Shown here in pieces: positions 9,135-17,470 of a stretch of 64,000 nucleotides of DNA; the stretch's first letter is position 1; each line of letters begins with the position of its first letter. This DNA comes from Blastomonas aquatica (GTDB lineage: Bacteria; Pseudomonadota; Alphaproteobacteria; Sphingomonadales; Sphingomonadaceae). The notes under the pieces were generated by a model that was given only the letters and a program-made list of their open reading frames with translations, was not told the origin of the DNA and did no database searches. The DNA lies in assembly GCF_014639875.1 (NCBI RefSeq), contig NZ_BMGD01000002.1, forward strand, positions 310,001 to 374,000, given 5' to 3'. The position numbers and the translations under genes were made by a program.

Positions 9135-10676
9135 TCAGCGGACAGCCGCCATCTGGTAGAGCATCTCGACAAAGCCCATTGTCGCATCAGTGATCCCGGC
9201 GACCTTGGGGTTGGTCGAATCCACCACGAAATACTCGTCGGGGGCGTGCGCGCCGCTGCCATGGCCGATGCCGAAATGCCCGGCGGGGATGCTGACCGGC
9301 GGGGCGGTGAACACCGCGCCCGGCCAGGAGCCTGCAAGGCGCGGGTTGAGGTTGGCCTTGACCCCCATCTTGGCATAAGTGGCGAGCTCGGCCTTGATCA
9401 GCAGGCTGTCCTCGCTGACCTCGGTGGGGTCGTACCCGCCCGACACGATCGCCTCGACATCGGTGAAACCGTTCCTGTCGAGATGCGCGCGCAACTTGGC
9501 TTCGGCTTCCGCGCGGGTCTGGTTGGGGACGAGGCGGAAATCCATCTTGGCGACCGCGCGGCCGGGCAGAACGGTCTTGCCGCCCTGGCCGGTGTAGCCC
9601 GCGACCAGGCCTTCGATGTTGGCGGTCGGCTCTTGTTGCAACCGCACCAGCGCCTGTTCGAGCGGCAGGTCGTCGATCCAGTGGGTGACGCCGAAGCCGG
9701 CCTTCATCTGCGCCTCGTCCATGCCCTTGGCGGCCTCGGCGATCAGCGCCTTTTCGCGCGCCGTGAGCGGCCGCACATTGTCCGACCAGCCGCCGATCAC
9801 GACATTGTTGCCGTCGGGCGAGACCAGGGTCTGCAGCGCCTGCACCAGTCGCCAAGTCGGCGAATCGATCATCGCCTTGTAGCTCGAGTGCACATCGCCC
9901 TTGGGTCCGCGACCCCATTTTTCGCCGCTGGCGATCAATTCGAGTTCGATCATCCCCTTCGATCCCAGATTGACCTGGACCTCGCCGTTCGCTCCCTGCC
10001 AGCATGCGGGGATGAAGATGCCTGCGCATTGGCGGAGCGCGGCGAGCACGTTGGGCTTTGTCGCGATCTGCTTGAAGTTGGGCGATCCGATCTCTTCCTC
10101 GCCTTCGGCAATCAGCACGATGTTGACCGGCAGCTTGACTCCCGCATCCTTCATTGCGTGCAACGCGGCGAGGAAGGTCGCCTGTGGGCCCTTCTGGTTG
10201 ATCGCGCCGCGCCCGACGATCGCCTTGCCCCAGCCAGGCTTGTCGACGATCCGCGCCTCAAGCGGCGGCGAGGACCATTCGGCCGGATCGAACTGCTTGA
10301 CGTCGTACATGAAATAGATGCCCAGCGTGCGTGGCGCGCCGACGTCGATGGTGCCGAACACGCCGGGGTAACCGTCGGACGGCACGGTCTCGATCCCGGT
10401 GAAGCCTGCGGCCTTCATCAGCTCGGCCATGTACGCCGCGCCTTCGGGCATATTGAGGTTTTCCGCAGCGATCGAGGGCAGAGCGATCCAGTCCTGGATT
10501 CGCTTGATATCGCCCGCGCGGTTGGCCTGCGCTGCCTTGCGGATCCGCGCGATATCGCCGTCCGCCGCGATCGCAGCGCCGCTGCCGCCGGCTGTCAACG
10601 CGAGCCCTCCGCCGACCAAGGCTGCCGACCGCAGAAAATCGCGCCGTTCGAATGCGGGGGTTGGGCTGGTGGTCAT
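9135..10676 (-). CDS. Tat-exported M20-family peptidase-like protein with altered metal ligands
   Basis: 513 residues. The N-terminus is a twin-arginine signal (RRDFLRSAALVGGGLALTAG), so a folded, probably metal-loaded periplasmic protein is expected. The M20 layout is present: a core sheet, AEGEEEIGSP at 190-199, the dimerisation lid and a C-terminal FGIGHGSGAHAPDEYF. However, the first metal-site block reads IYFMYDVKQ (Met123 where M20 enzymes normally have His) and the second reads GRGAINQKGP (Asn160 where Asp is expected). The fold assignment is firm. Ordinary di-zinc aminopeptidase activity is doubtful. It may act on an unusual substrate or with one metal. Confidence 0.82.
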   Translation of the reverse strand: MTTSPTPAFERRDFLRSAALVGGGLALTAGGSGAAIAADGDIARIRKAAQANRAGDIKRIQDWIALPSIAAENLNMPEGAAYMAELMKAAGFTGIETVPSDGYPGVFGTIDVGAPRTLGIYFMYDVKQFDPAEWSSPPLEARIVDKPGWGKAIVGRGAINQKGPQATFLAALHAMKDAGVKLPVNIVLIAEGEEEIGSPNFKQIATKPNVLAALRQCAGIFIPACWQGANGEVQVNLGSKGMIELELIASGEKWGRGPKGDVHSSYKAMIDSPTWRLVQALQTLVSPDGNNVVIGGWSDNVRPLTAREKALIAEAAKGMDEAQMKAGFGVTHWIDDLPLEQALVRLQQEPTANIEGLVAGYTGQGGKTVLPGRAVAKMDFRLVPNQTRAEAEAKLRAHLDRNGFTDVEAIVSGGYDPTEVSEDSLLIKAELATYAKMGVKANLNPRLAGSWPGAVFTAPPVSIPAGHFGIGHGSGAHAPDEYFVVDSTNPKVAGITDATMGFVEMLYQMAAVR

Positions 10677-10838
10677 GCGGTGGTGCTCCCTGGCTTGGTA
10701 TCGGCAGGGACGATGGCGAAATGCGCCGGACCGGGCAAGTGATTAACCAGTTCGTAACCACGCTACGTTTAGCCAGAATAAAGATGTAAAATCACGCTTC
10801 CGCCAGTTCAAGCGGCGCACAAGGTAACGATTAATCCC

Positions 10839-11267
10839 ATGAAGTTTCGGATGTTTTGTGCACAGCATGATGAGATGGCGCAGGTCACACGGGCAATCGT
10901 GGAGCATGTCACGGACCTCACGCGGGGCAGGGCGCTGGAGGCTGACGATCCCCTGCCGGGCCTGAGGTGGACCCTGTCGCGGACGGTCGCCAACCATTGT
11001 TCGGCAGAGGTCGAGCTGCTGCGCGACCACTTGCAGCGCAATCCACAGATCGGCATCGACAGGGCTGACATGGTGCGTAGATATCACGATGAGTTGCTGG
11101 CATGGCGCAGCGCATTGATGGAGTGCAATGCCGATTGGCCCCCAAAGCGGGTCACGCAGGAACCGTCAGGATTTCTCGATGTCTTCAGGCCTTTGGCCGA
11201 TGCGCTGTATCAGCGTATTCGCTGGGAGGAGCATGAGTTCTATCCCAAGGTGCTGGGCCGCACCTGA
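10839..11267 (+). CDS. Hemerythrin-like HHE-domain protein
   Basis: 142 residues, all helical in character. Possible iron ligands are spaced as in hemerythrin HHE domains: His10 in AQHDEM, His53 and Glu57 in NHCSAEVELL, His83 in RRYHDELL, and His132/Glu133 in WEEHEFYP. No signal peptide or membrane segment is present, so it is cytoplasmic. Such proteins bind oxygen or NO or repair iron centres, but the role here is unknown. The start ATG at 10839 lies in a 160-base gap divergent from the M20-type gene. The family call is by motif spacing only. Confidence 0.6.
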   Translation: MKFRMFCAQHDEMAQVTRAIVEHVTDLTRGRALEADDPLPGLRWTLSRTVANHCSAEVELLRDHLQRNPQIGIDRADMVRRYHDELLAWRSALMECNADWPPKRVTQEPSGFLDVFRPLADALYQRIRWEEHEFYPKVLGRT

Positions 11268-11301
11268 CGGTCGTCCAAACCTGCAATGCTTCGTAAAGGG
11301 G

Positions 11302-11580
11302 TCAATCTGCTGCGGCAGTACCGCTGCGGGTCACCCGGAATATCGGCTGCATCGGTTGCGCTGCCACGTTGGCTAGCGGGATCGCGGTCTCGCAGGTCGC
11401 GCACTCGGCGCTCATCCGCCCGACATGCCAGCTTTTGCCGCCACAGCCCGGGCAATGGTTGACGTCGCCGCTATGATACAACGGCATGAACCCACGTTGC
11501 ACGATACGACGTGAAAAGGCATGCCCCGCTGCCAGCGACTGGCCTGGGGCAAAAGCGTGCCTGGAGAGTTGCATCGTCAT
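11302..11580 (-). CDS. Small zinc-ribbon protein, unknown function
   Basis: About 92 residues. The core NHCPGCGGKSWHVGRMSAECATCETAIPLA has two CxxC pairs spaced as a zinc ribbon. The N-terminus (MTMQLSRHAFAPGQ) is basic. The start at 11580 is favoured by AGGAAACAGGAC just upstream; two other in-frame ATGs exist at 11601 and 11574. It is convergent with the hemerythrin-like gene, with only 34 bases between the stops. No reaction can be assigned; a single zinc ribbon of this size usually binds a partner protein or nucleic acid. Confidence 0.6.
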   Translation of the reverse strand: MTMQLSRHAFAPGQSLAAGHAFSRRIVQRGFMPLYHSGDVNHCPGCGGKSWHVGRMSAECATCETAIPLANVAAQPMQPIFRVTRSGTAAAD

Positions 11581-11844
11581 GTCCTGTTTCCTCAAGTGCA
11601 TCGCTGGAAGTACGCACTAACGGCGAATCGGTTTCCTGCAGCGACGATCCGTTTTTCACGAAGCACCCATGCGGCGGCGGGTGCTCGACTGCCGGATCGA
11701 ACCCATGGCAACGATATCTCGCATTCTGTCGGGTAGGCTGCTATCACGTCGGCATCCGTTCGCCGGGATGAACGCCGATGATGCGCACATCCGCGTCCGT
11801 CGCAGCCTGATCGCGGGAACACCAACCTCAAAGGAGGGCCTAGC

Positions 11845-12105
11845 GTGCGCGTAACCGAAAAATTCTGCCGCGAGCAGGAAACCCTGCAGATCGCCAAGGC
11901 AGCCGCCGAACCTTTGAAGAACCGCCAGGATATCGCACTCAGCGCCGCCAAGGCATGGGATGCCGCCGCGCAGCTCGCGCACAAGCAGGAATCCAAGGAA
12001 GAACCGCTCGACAAGCTCGACGCTGCGATCACGCGCGAGTTCGCAGACGAAGAGGCGGCTGGCGACACGGGTGATGACGTTGACCTGGATCCGGAACTGA
12101 ATTGA
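11845..12105 (+). CDS. Small acidic hypothetical protein
   Basis: 86 residues starting with GTG at 11845, which is preceded by a strong ribosome site, AAGGAGGG at 11831-11838. The sequence is helical and charged (KAAAEPLKNRQDIALSAAKAWDAAAQLAHKQ) and ends in a very acidic tail (EEAAGDTGDDVDLDPELN). No cysteine pairs, membrane segment or signal peptide is visible. It does not match a family I recognise. The good ribosome site and coding-like composition support a real gene, convergent with the sterol-desaturase-type gene 3 bases away. Confidence 0.5.
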   Translation: MRVTEKFCREQETLQIAKAAAEPLKNRQDIALSAAKAWDAAAQLAHKQESKEEPLDKLDAAITREFADEEAAGDTGDDVDLDPELN

Positions 12106-12108
12106 TCG

Positions 12109-12966
12109 TCAGGGACTGGGGCGCGATTCACCAGGCGATATTGGGGATGGCAGGACAGGCTGGCTGACGAGTTCCACCGGCTCAGTGGAGTTCGACTCGG
12201 ACTTCAACCCGAACGGTTGCAGCAGGTGGCTGAGATAACGCTGTGCGATTGCTCCGCCGGTACCATAACGAACAGGCAGGCTGCGTTCTCCGGGAACGTA
12301 ATGCGTGCCAAACAGGCGGTCGAAGATCGTCAGCTGACCCCCAAAGTTGTGATCGTGAGCCTCAATCTGGTCAGCATGGTGCCAATGATGAAATCGCGGG
12401 GTGGTAACCAGCCACCCCAGCGCCCCCAGGCTGATCCGCACATTCGAATGCAGCATTGGTGAATGCACGCGATAGATAAGCGCGTAAATCAGCAACGGCA
12501 ATGGCGAGAACCCCAGCACCAAGGCAGGCAGCGCGATCAGTGTTGAATTGAAGATTTGGTCGATGGGATGGACGCGAAAAGTGGCAAGCCAATCGAGATG
12601 CTCGCTCGAATGGTGCACAGCATGAAACCGCCAGAGTGCCGGAACAGCATGGCACAGCCGGTGCGCGACGTAGAAACACAGATCCGACAGCACCAGCAAC
12701 TCGACGAACTCCAGCCAATCGGGCTGCGCGCGGATCGCTTCGCGAACCGGTTCGGGCACGACTGAGATAGCCAAAACACTCGCAACCACCAAAGCAAGGA
12801 CCATGCCCAACCGGATTACCATCCCGGTAAGGAATACGTGCATCAGATCGATTCTCCATCCCGGACGGAAGATTTTCTGACCGGGATGAAGCGGGAGCAG
12901 CCGTTCAAGCACTATCAACGCGATACCAGCGCCTAGCAGGAACAGCAGCTCATGGAGGCTGAACAT
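12109..12966 (-). CDS. Fatty acid hydroxylase / sterol desaturase family membrane protein
   Basis: 285 residues with about five membrane segments. The histidine clusters of the di-iron membrane hydroxylases are present: HRLCH, HAVHHSSEH and FHHWHHAD near the C-terminal third. These enzymes hydroxylate or desaturate lipids, sterols or carotenoids at the membrane. The start overlaps the stop of the upstream methyltransferase-type gene by one base (TGATG), so the two are translationally coupled and probably act on the same lipid. The substrate cannot be read from sequence. Confidence 0.85.
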   Translation of the reverse strand: MFSLHELLFLLGAGIALIVLERLLPLHPGQKIFRPGWRIDLMHVFLTGMVIRLGMVLALVVASVLAISVVPEPVREAIRAQPDWLEFVELLVLSDLCFYVAHRLCHAVPALWRFHAVHHSSEHLDWLATFRVHPIDQIFNSTLIALPALVLGFSPLPLLIYALIYRVHSPMLHSNVRISLGALGWLVTTPRFHHWHHADQIEAHDHNFGGQLTIFDRLFGTHYVPGERSLPVRYGTGGAIAQRYLSHLLQPFGLKSESNSTEPVELVSQPVLPSPISPGESRPSP

Positions 12967-13583
12967 CAGTACACAAACGGCATCAGCCGGAACCGCACCT
13001 TTTGCGCGTGGACCCGGTACGCGGCGTCTTGTAGGAGCACCAGTTCTTCAGCCCGAATGCGAGCAACCTGACACACGGTCCAGACCACTATAAGCGCCGC
13101 ATTGAACAGCGAAGGGTTGAGTATCAACATACCGGCATATGTCAGGAAATAGCCGAGATACATCGGATGGCGCACTGCGCTGTACAGGCCGGTGCTCTTG
13201 ATGCCACGATTGGCGGCAACGACTCCAAAACTACGGCGAAGCGAGAGCTTTGCACCCAACGAAATGACGGTACCGAATATCAGGAGCGCTGCGCCGCCAA
13301 TCCAGCCGTTGCCCGATGGAATCAGTAGCATTGGAAGCATGGTACCGGAGATTCCGACAGCCCAGTCATAAGGCTTGACGCTGATCGCATCTGTCGACCG
13401 CCGCAGCAGCACGAACATCGCCACCGCGCCTTCAGACAGCAGAAAGAAAAGATTGAACGGCGTATCTTGCAGGCTGCCAACAATGCGATAGCACAGCCAA
13501 GCGAACAGCAGGACGATCACCGCCCGTTCAAACAGGTCGAGCAAGAGTCGGAATTTGCGTGCGGGATCAAGATCGGTCATGTG
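12966..13583 (-). CDS. Isoprenylcysteine carboxyl methyltransferase-family membrane protein
   Basis: About 205 residues with four to five hydrophobic segments and the conserved C-terminal motif VRHPMYLGYFLTYAG, the S-adenosylmethionine-binding signature of the ICMT/PEMT membrane methyltransferases. In bacteria such proteins methylate phospholipids, isoprenoids or unknown substrates. I use the ATG at 13583 (MTDLDPARKF); a TTG at 13625 in the same frame is possible. The stop overlaps the start of the sterol-desaturase-type gene (TGATG), giving a two-gene lipid-modifying operon. Confidence 0.72.
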   Translation of the reverse strand, partial: HMTDLDPARKFRLLLDLFERAVIVLLFAWLCYRIVGSLQDTPFNLFFLLSEGAVAMFVLLRRSTDAISVKPYDWAVGISGTMLPMLLIPSGNGWIGGAALLIFGTVISLGAKLSLRRSFGVVAANRGIKSTGLYSAVRHPMYLGYFLTYAGMLILNPSLFNAALIVVWTVCQVARIRAEELVLLQDAAYRVHAQKVRFRLMPFVY

Positions 13584-13664
13584 CGAAGCGTAATCCTGCA
13601 GGCTTACGGCTTGGTTAAATTTCAAGGGTCCGGGTGGATTTCTGCATGTTCCCAGAGCATTCTA

Positions 13665-14258
13665 TCAAAACAGGTGCGCCCGCCAATCGCTGAACACCGC
13701 ATCCATCTCGGGCCTCGGTCGCTCCTCGAGCGGCTGGCTGGCTGTGCCGAGGAACAGGAACCCTGCAATTGTCTCGGGCGCGGTCCCGAAATGGTTGCGG
13801 ACGGCATCGCTATAAGATGGCCAGCCGGTGATCCAGCCGCCGACAAAACCCGAAGCATGCGTGGCGTGGAGCAGGTTCATGATGAATGCGCCCACTGAAA
13901 GCTCCTGCTCCCACAGCGGGATCTTGCTCGCTTCGCGTGGGGAATACAGCACCACCAGCAACTCGGGTGCCTGGCGTGCGAAGGTCTCCATCGCCTCGAT
14001 CTCGAGCCTGCCTGCCTCGGGCTTTTCGGCGCGATAGGCGGTGGTTAGCACATCGGCGAGAGCATCGCGCTGGTGGCCGGCAATATGCACCACTCGCCAG
14101 GGGTTGAGCTTGCCATGATCGGGCGTCCGCGACGCCGTGGCGACGATGGCGCGCAACTGGGCGGCATCGGGCCCGGGCGCTATCATGTCGCGCGGACGGC
14201 CAGACCGGCGGCTCGCGAGATAGGCGGTCACGGATGAGAGGTCGTTGAACTGGTTCAC
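13665..14258 (-). CDS. Nitroreductase-family flavoprotein (YdjA-like)
   Basis: About 197 residues. SRRSGRPRDMIAPGPDAAQL at the start and ATASRTPDHGKLNPWRVVHI following are typical of the short FMN-dependent nitroreductases related to E. coli YdjA; VGAFIMNLLHATHASGFVGGWITG is the second conserved block. It is predicted to be an NAD(P)H-dependent FMN oxidoreductase whose natural substrate is unknown. A GTG start at 14258 with GGAG eight bases upstream fits the family length; an in-frame start at 14321 would add 21 residues. It is divergent from the peptide transporter gene. Confidence 0.85.
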   Translation of the reverse strand: MNQFNDLSSVTAYLASRRSGRPRDMIAPGPDAAQLRAIVATASRTPDHGKLNPWRVVHIAGHQRDALADVLTTAYRAEKPEAGRLEIEAMETFARQAPELLVVLYSPREASKIPLWEQELSVGAFIMNLLHATHASGFVGGWITGWPSYSDAVRNHFGTAPETIAGFLFLGTASQPLEERPRPEMDAVFSDWRAHLF

Positions 14259-14411
14259 AATGGGCTCCGGTGGCGAACAGGAAAACGGCAATGCGGTAAC
14301 ATGTGCAACAAGGCGCTTCACAGCCGCGCATTTTTGTCTAGGTTGACGCCCACGCTATGGCGGACCCGGGGACAGGCCGCCATTATAAAAATCGACGGGA
14401 GCAAAGCGATT

Positions 14412-15995
14412 ATGGCCAGCGGTTATGCCGTCAGCGGCGATTCCAAAGGCACGTTTCTGGGCCACCCCAAGGGTCTGTACGTGCTGTTCTTCGCAGAAAT
14501 GTGGGAACGGTTTTCCTATTACGGCATGCGCGCGCTGCTGATTTTCTACCTCACCAAGCACTGGCTGTTTTCGGACGAGCAATCGGGAGTCATCTACGGC
14601 GCTTACACCGCGTTGGTATACATTACCCCCGTTCTGGGCGGGTATCTGGCCGACCGCTATCTCGGCCAGCGCAAGGCGGTGACCTTCGGCGCGGTGTTGC
14701 TGACCTTCGGCCATGCGCTGATGGGTTTTGAAGGCACCGGCGGTCAGGATCCGACTTCGCTGACCATTTTCTGGCTCGCGCTGGCGTTCATCATCGTCGG
14801 CTCGGGCTTCCTCAAGGCCAACATCTCGGTGATCGTCGGTCAGCTTTATCCGCGCACCGATGTCCGCCGCGATGGCGCGTACACCATCTTTTATATGGGC
14901 ATCAATCTCGGCGCATTCCTGGGTTCGCTGGCCTGCGGCTATCTGGGTGAAGTCTATGGATGGTCCTATGGTTTCGGTGCAGCTGGCATCGGCATGCTGC
15001 TGGGCCTGGTCGTCTTCATCCTCGGCAAGCCTTTGCTATGCGGCCGCGGCGAGGCCCCCGATCCGGCAGCGCTGGCCGCGCCGGTGATGGGCATCAAGAA
15101 GGAATGGCTGATCTATGGCGTCGGTGTTGCTGCGGTGCTCGGCATCTGGGCGCTGATCCAGTACCAGTCGGTTGTCGGCTGGCTGCTTCTGGTGTCTGGC
15201 ATCGTGCTGGTCGGCTATGTGCTGATCACCGCGGTGACCAAGCTGGAGCCGCATGACCGCGACCGGATTTTTGCCGCAATGTTCCTGATCCTGGGATCGA
15301 TCCTGTTCTGGGCGCTGTTCGAACAGGCAGGCTCCTCGCTCAACCTCTACACCGATCGCTATGTCGATCGCGGCGGGGTTCCGGCGTCAGTGTTCCAGTC
15401 GGTCAACGCGATGTATATCGTGCTGCTGGCGCCGTTCTTCGCCGCGATCTGGACCTGGCTCGGCCGCAAGGGGCTCGAGCCCTCGGCGCCCGCCAAGTTC
15501 GGTTTGGCGATGGTCCAGCTGGGCGCGGGCTTTCTGGTGCTGGTTGCAGGCGCGGCAGCCACCGGAGCGGGTGTGCCGACCCCGGTGCTGTTCATCTTCC
15601 TGATATACCTGCTGCACACCACCGGCGAACTGTGCCTGTCGCCTGTCGGCCTCAGCGCGATGAACCGGCTGGCGCCGGCGCATATGGCATCGCTGATCAT
15701 GGGAACCTGGTTCTTCGCTTCGGCTTCGGGCAATTTCGTCGCCGGGCTGATCGCTGCGGCAACCGGCTCTGAAGCGGCCAGTGGCGAAGGTGCAGGCCAG
15801 CAGACGGTGCTCGACGTCTATTCGAACATCGGCTGGATCGCGATCGGCGTGGGCGTCGCGGTGATGGTGGTGTCTCCGCTGATCAAGAAGCTGATGCACC
15901 TCGATACGCTCAAGGACGCAGAGCCGCTCGCGGGCGAAGCCGAACTGGCGGAGAACCAGGCCGCTGGCATCCATCCGGCGACGCGCGGAGCCTGA
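14412..15995 (+). CDS. POT-family proton-dependent oligopeptide transporter
   Basis: 527 residues with 12 or more membrane segments. The first helix contains FFAEMWERFSYYGMRALLIFYL, the ExxERFxYY signature of proton-coupled peptide transporters, followed by GGYLADRYLGQRKAV between helices 2 and 3. It imports di- and tripeptides across the inner membrane with protons. The ATG at 14412 is preceded by GGGAG. The next two genes encode exported amidohydrolases on the same strand, 59 bases downstream, suggesting a peptide or amide uptake and processing group. Confidence 0.92.
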   Translation: MASGYAVSGDSKGTFLGHPKGLYVLFFAEMWERFSYYGMRALLIFYLTKHWLFSDEQSGVIYGAYTALVYITPVLGGYLADRYLGQRKAVTFGAVLLTFGHALMGFEGTGGQDPTSLTIFWLALAFIIVGSGFLKANISVIVGQLYPRTDVRRDGAYTIFYMGINLGAFLGSLACGYLGEVYGWSYGFGAAGIGMLLGLVVFILGKPLLCGRGEAPDPAALAAPVMGIKKEWLIYGVGVAAVLGIWALIQYQSVVGWLLLVSGIVLVGYVLITAVTKLEPHDRDRIFAAMFLILGSILFWALFEQAGSSLNLYTDRYVDRGGVPASVFQSVNAMYIVLLAPFFAAIWTWLGRKGLEPSAPAKFGLAMVQLGAGFLVLVAGAAATGAGVPTPVLFIFLIYLLHTTGELCLSPVGLSAMNRLAPAHMASLIMGTWFFASASGNFVAGLIAAATGSEAASGEGAGQQTVLDVYSNIGWIAIGVGVAVMVVSPLIKKLMHLDTLKDAEPLAGEAELAENQAAGIHPATRGA

Positions 15996-16054
15996 CTTCT
16001 CTCCACGACAAAACACAAAGTGCGACACAACAAAGTGCGACAGGGAAAATACAC

Positions 16055-17470
16055 ATGAAATACGGGTTCACCGCGCCGCTGGCGGCCATATTGGTCGTCG
16101 GTTGCGCCAACACTGCAACGGCCGAACGGCCCGTATCGTCGGGGAGCACCACCTCCAGAGAGCGGGTCAGCTTCAACGAAAACCCGTATCCCAGCACCTA
16201 CAAGCCCTATGGCGGCGCGGCGACCGCGATCCGCAATGTCACGGTGTTCGATGGCGAAGGCGGCCAGATCGACAACGGCGTGGTGTTCTTCTCGGATGGC
16301 AAGATCACTGCGGTGGGCGGCGCGGATACGCCGATCCCGGCCGATGTCACCGTTATCGATGGCACCGGCAAGTTCGTGACCCCCGGCATCATCGATATTC
16401 ACAGCCATCTGGGCAATTATCCCTCGCCCGGCGTGCAGGCGCATGCGGATGGCAACGAGGTGACCAGCCCGGTCACCGCCGATGTGTGGGCCGAGCACGC
16501 GGTTTGGCCGCAGGACCCCGGCTTCAGCCGTGCGCTCGCCAATGGCGGCATCACGTCCCTGCAGATCCTGCCGGGATCGGCAAACCTGTTCGGTGGCCGC
16601 TCGGTCACGCTCAAGAACGTGCCTGCGCGCACTATGCAGGCGATGAAGTTTCCCGATGCGCCCTATGGCCTCAAGATGGCGTGCGGCGAAAACCCCAAGC
16701 GGGTGTACGGCAGCCGCAACCAGAAGCCCGGCAGCCGCATGGGCAACCTGGCGCTCAACCGCCAGACCTGGGCGCGTGCCGTAGAGTACAAGGCACGCTG
16801 GGATGAATATGACCGCAAGGGCGGCACGCCGCCTGCGCGCGACATCGGGCTGGATACCCTCAAGGGTGCGCTCGAAGGCAGGATCCAGATCCACAACCAC
16901 TGCTATCGTGCCGATGAAATGGCGATCGTGGTCGATATGGCCAAGGAGTTCGGCTACACCGTCGCTGCCTTCCACCACGCGGTGGAAAGCTACAAGATTG
17001 CCGACCTGCTCAAGGATAACGGCATCTGTTCGGCGGTATGGGCCGACTGGTGGGGCTTCAAGATGGAATCCTATGACGGCATCCCGGAAAACGCCGCGAT
17101 CATCCAGAACGCGGGCGCTTGCACCATCATCCATTCGGACGATCAGGACCAGATCCAGCGGCTGAACCAGGAAGCCGCCAAGGCTTTGGGCGATGGCCGG
17201 CGGATGGGATTCAACATTTCGGACGCCACCGCGATCAGCTGGCTGACCTACAACCCCGCCAAAGCGATGGGCATCGCTGACAGGACCGGTAGCCTGAAAC
17301 CGGGCAAGATGGCCGATGTCGTGCTATGGAACGCCAATCCGCTGTCGGTCTATGCCCGGCCCGAAAAGGTTTGGGTCGATGGCGCGATGCTGTATGACGC
17401 CAACGACCCCACCCGCCGCCCGGTGAGCGACTTCGAATTGGGCCAGCCAGGTTCGGGAGACACCAAATGA
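16055..17470 (+). CDS. Exported metal-dependent amidohydrolase (imidazolonepropionase-like), lipoprotein-type signal
   Basis: 471 residues. The N-terminus has a lipobox-like sequence (LVVGC, Cys17), suggesting a lipoprotein. After a beta-sandwich segment, GIIDIHSH places the metal ligands at His116 and His118, and later blocks include IQIHNHCYRADEM, AFHHAVESYK and IIHSDDQDQIQ, with GSLKPGKMADVVLWNANPL closing the sandwich domain. It therefore belongs to the amidohydrolase superfamily and has a full set of candidate metal ligands. The stop overlaps the start of the next, degenerate, amidohydrolase by four bases (ATGA). A hydrolase for imported peptides or cyclic amides is a guess from context. 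Confidence 0.85.
   Translation: MKYGFTAPLAAILVVGCANTATAERPVSSGSTTSRERVSFNENPYPSTYKPYGGAATAIRNVTVFDGEGGQIDNGVVFFSDGKITAVGGADTPIPADVTVIDGTGKFVTPGIIDIHSHLGNYPSPGVQAHADGNEVTSPVTADVWAEHAVWPQDPGFSRALANGGITSLQILPGSANLFGGRSVTLKNVPARTMQAMKFPDAPYGLKMACGENPKRVYGSRNQKPGSRMGNLALNRQTWARAVEYKARWDEYDRKGGTPPARDIGLDTLKGALEGRIQIHNHCYRADEMAIVVDMAKEFGYTVAAFHHAVESYKIADLLKDNGICSAVWADWWGFKMESYDGIPENAAIIQNAGACTIIHSDDQDQIQRLNQEAAKALGDGRRMGFNISDATAISWLTYNPAKAMGIADRTGSLKPGKMADVVLWNANPLSVYARPEKVWVDGAMLYDANDPTRRPVSDFELGQPGSGDTK

Noticed and set aside
11592-12131. Minus-strand frame opposite the small acidic protein gene
   Set aside because: The plus-strand gene has a strong ribosome site and better composition; the minus frame is serine-rich shadow.
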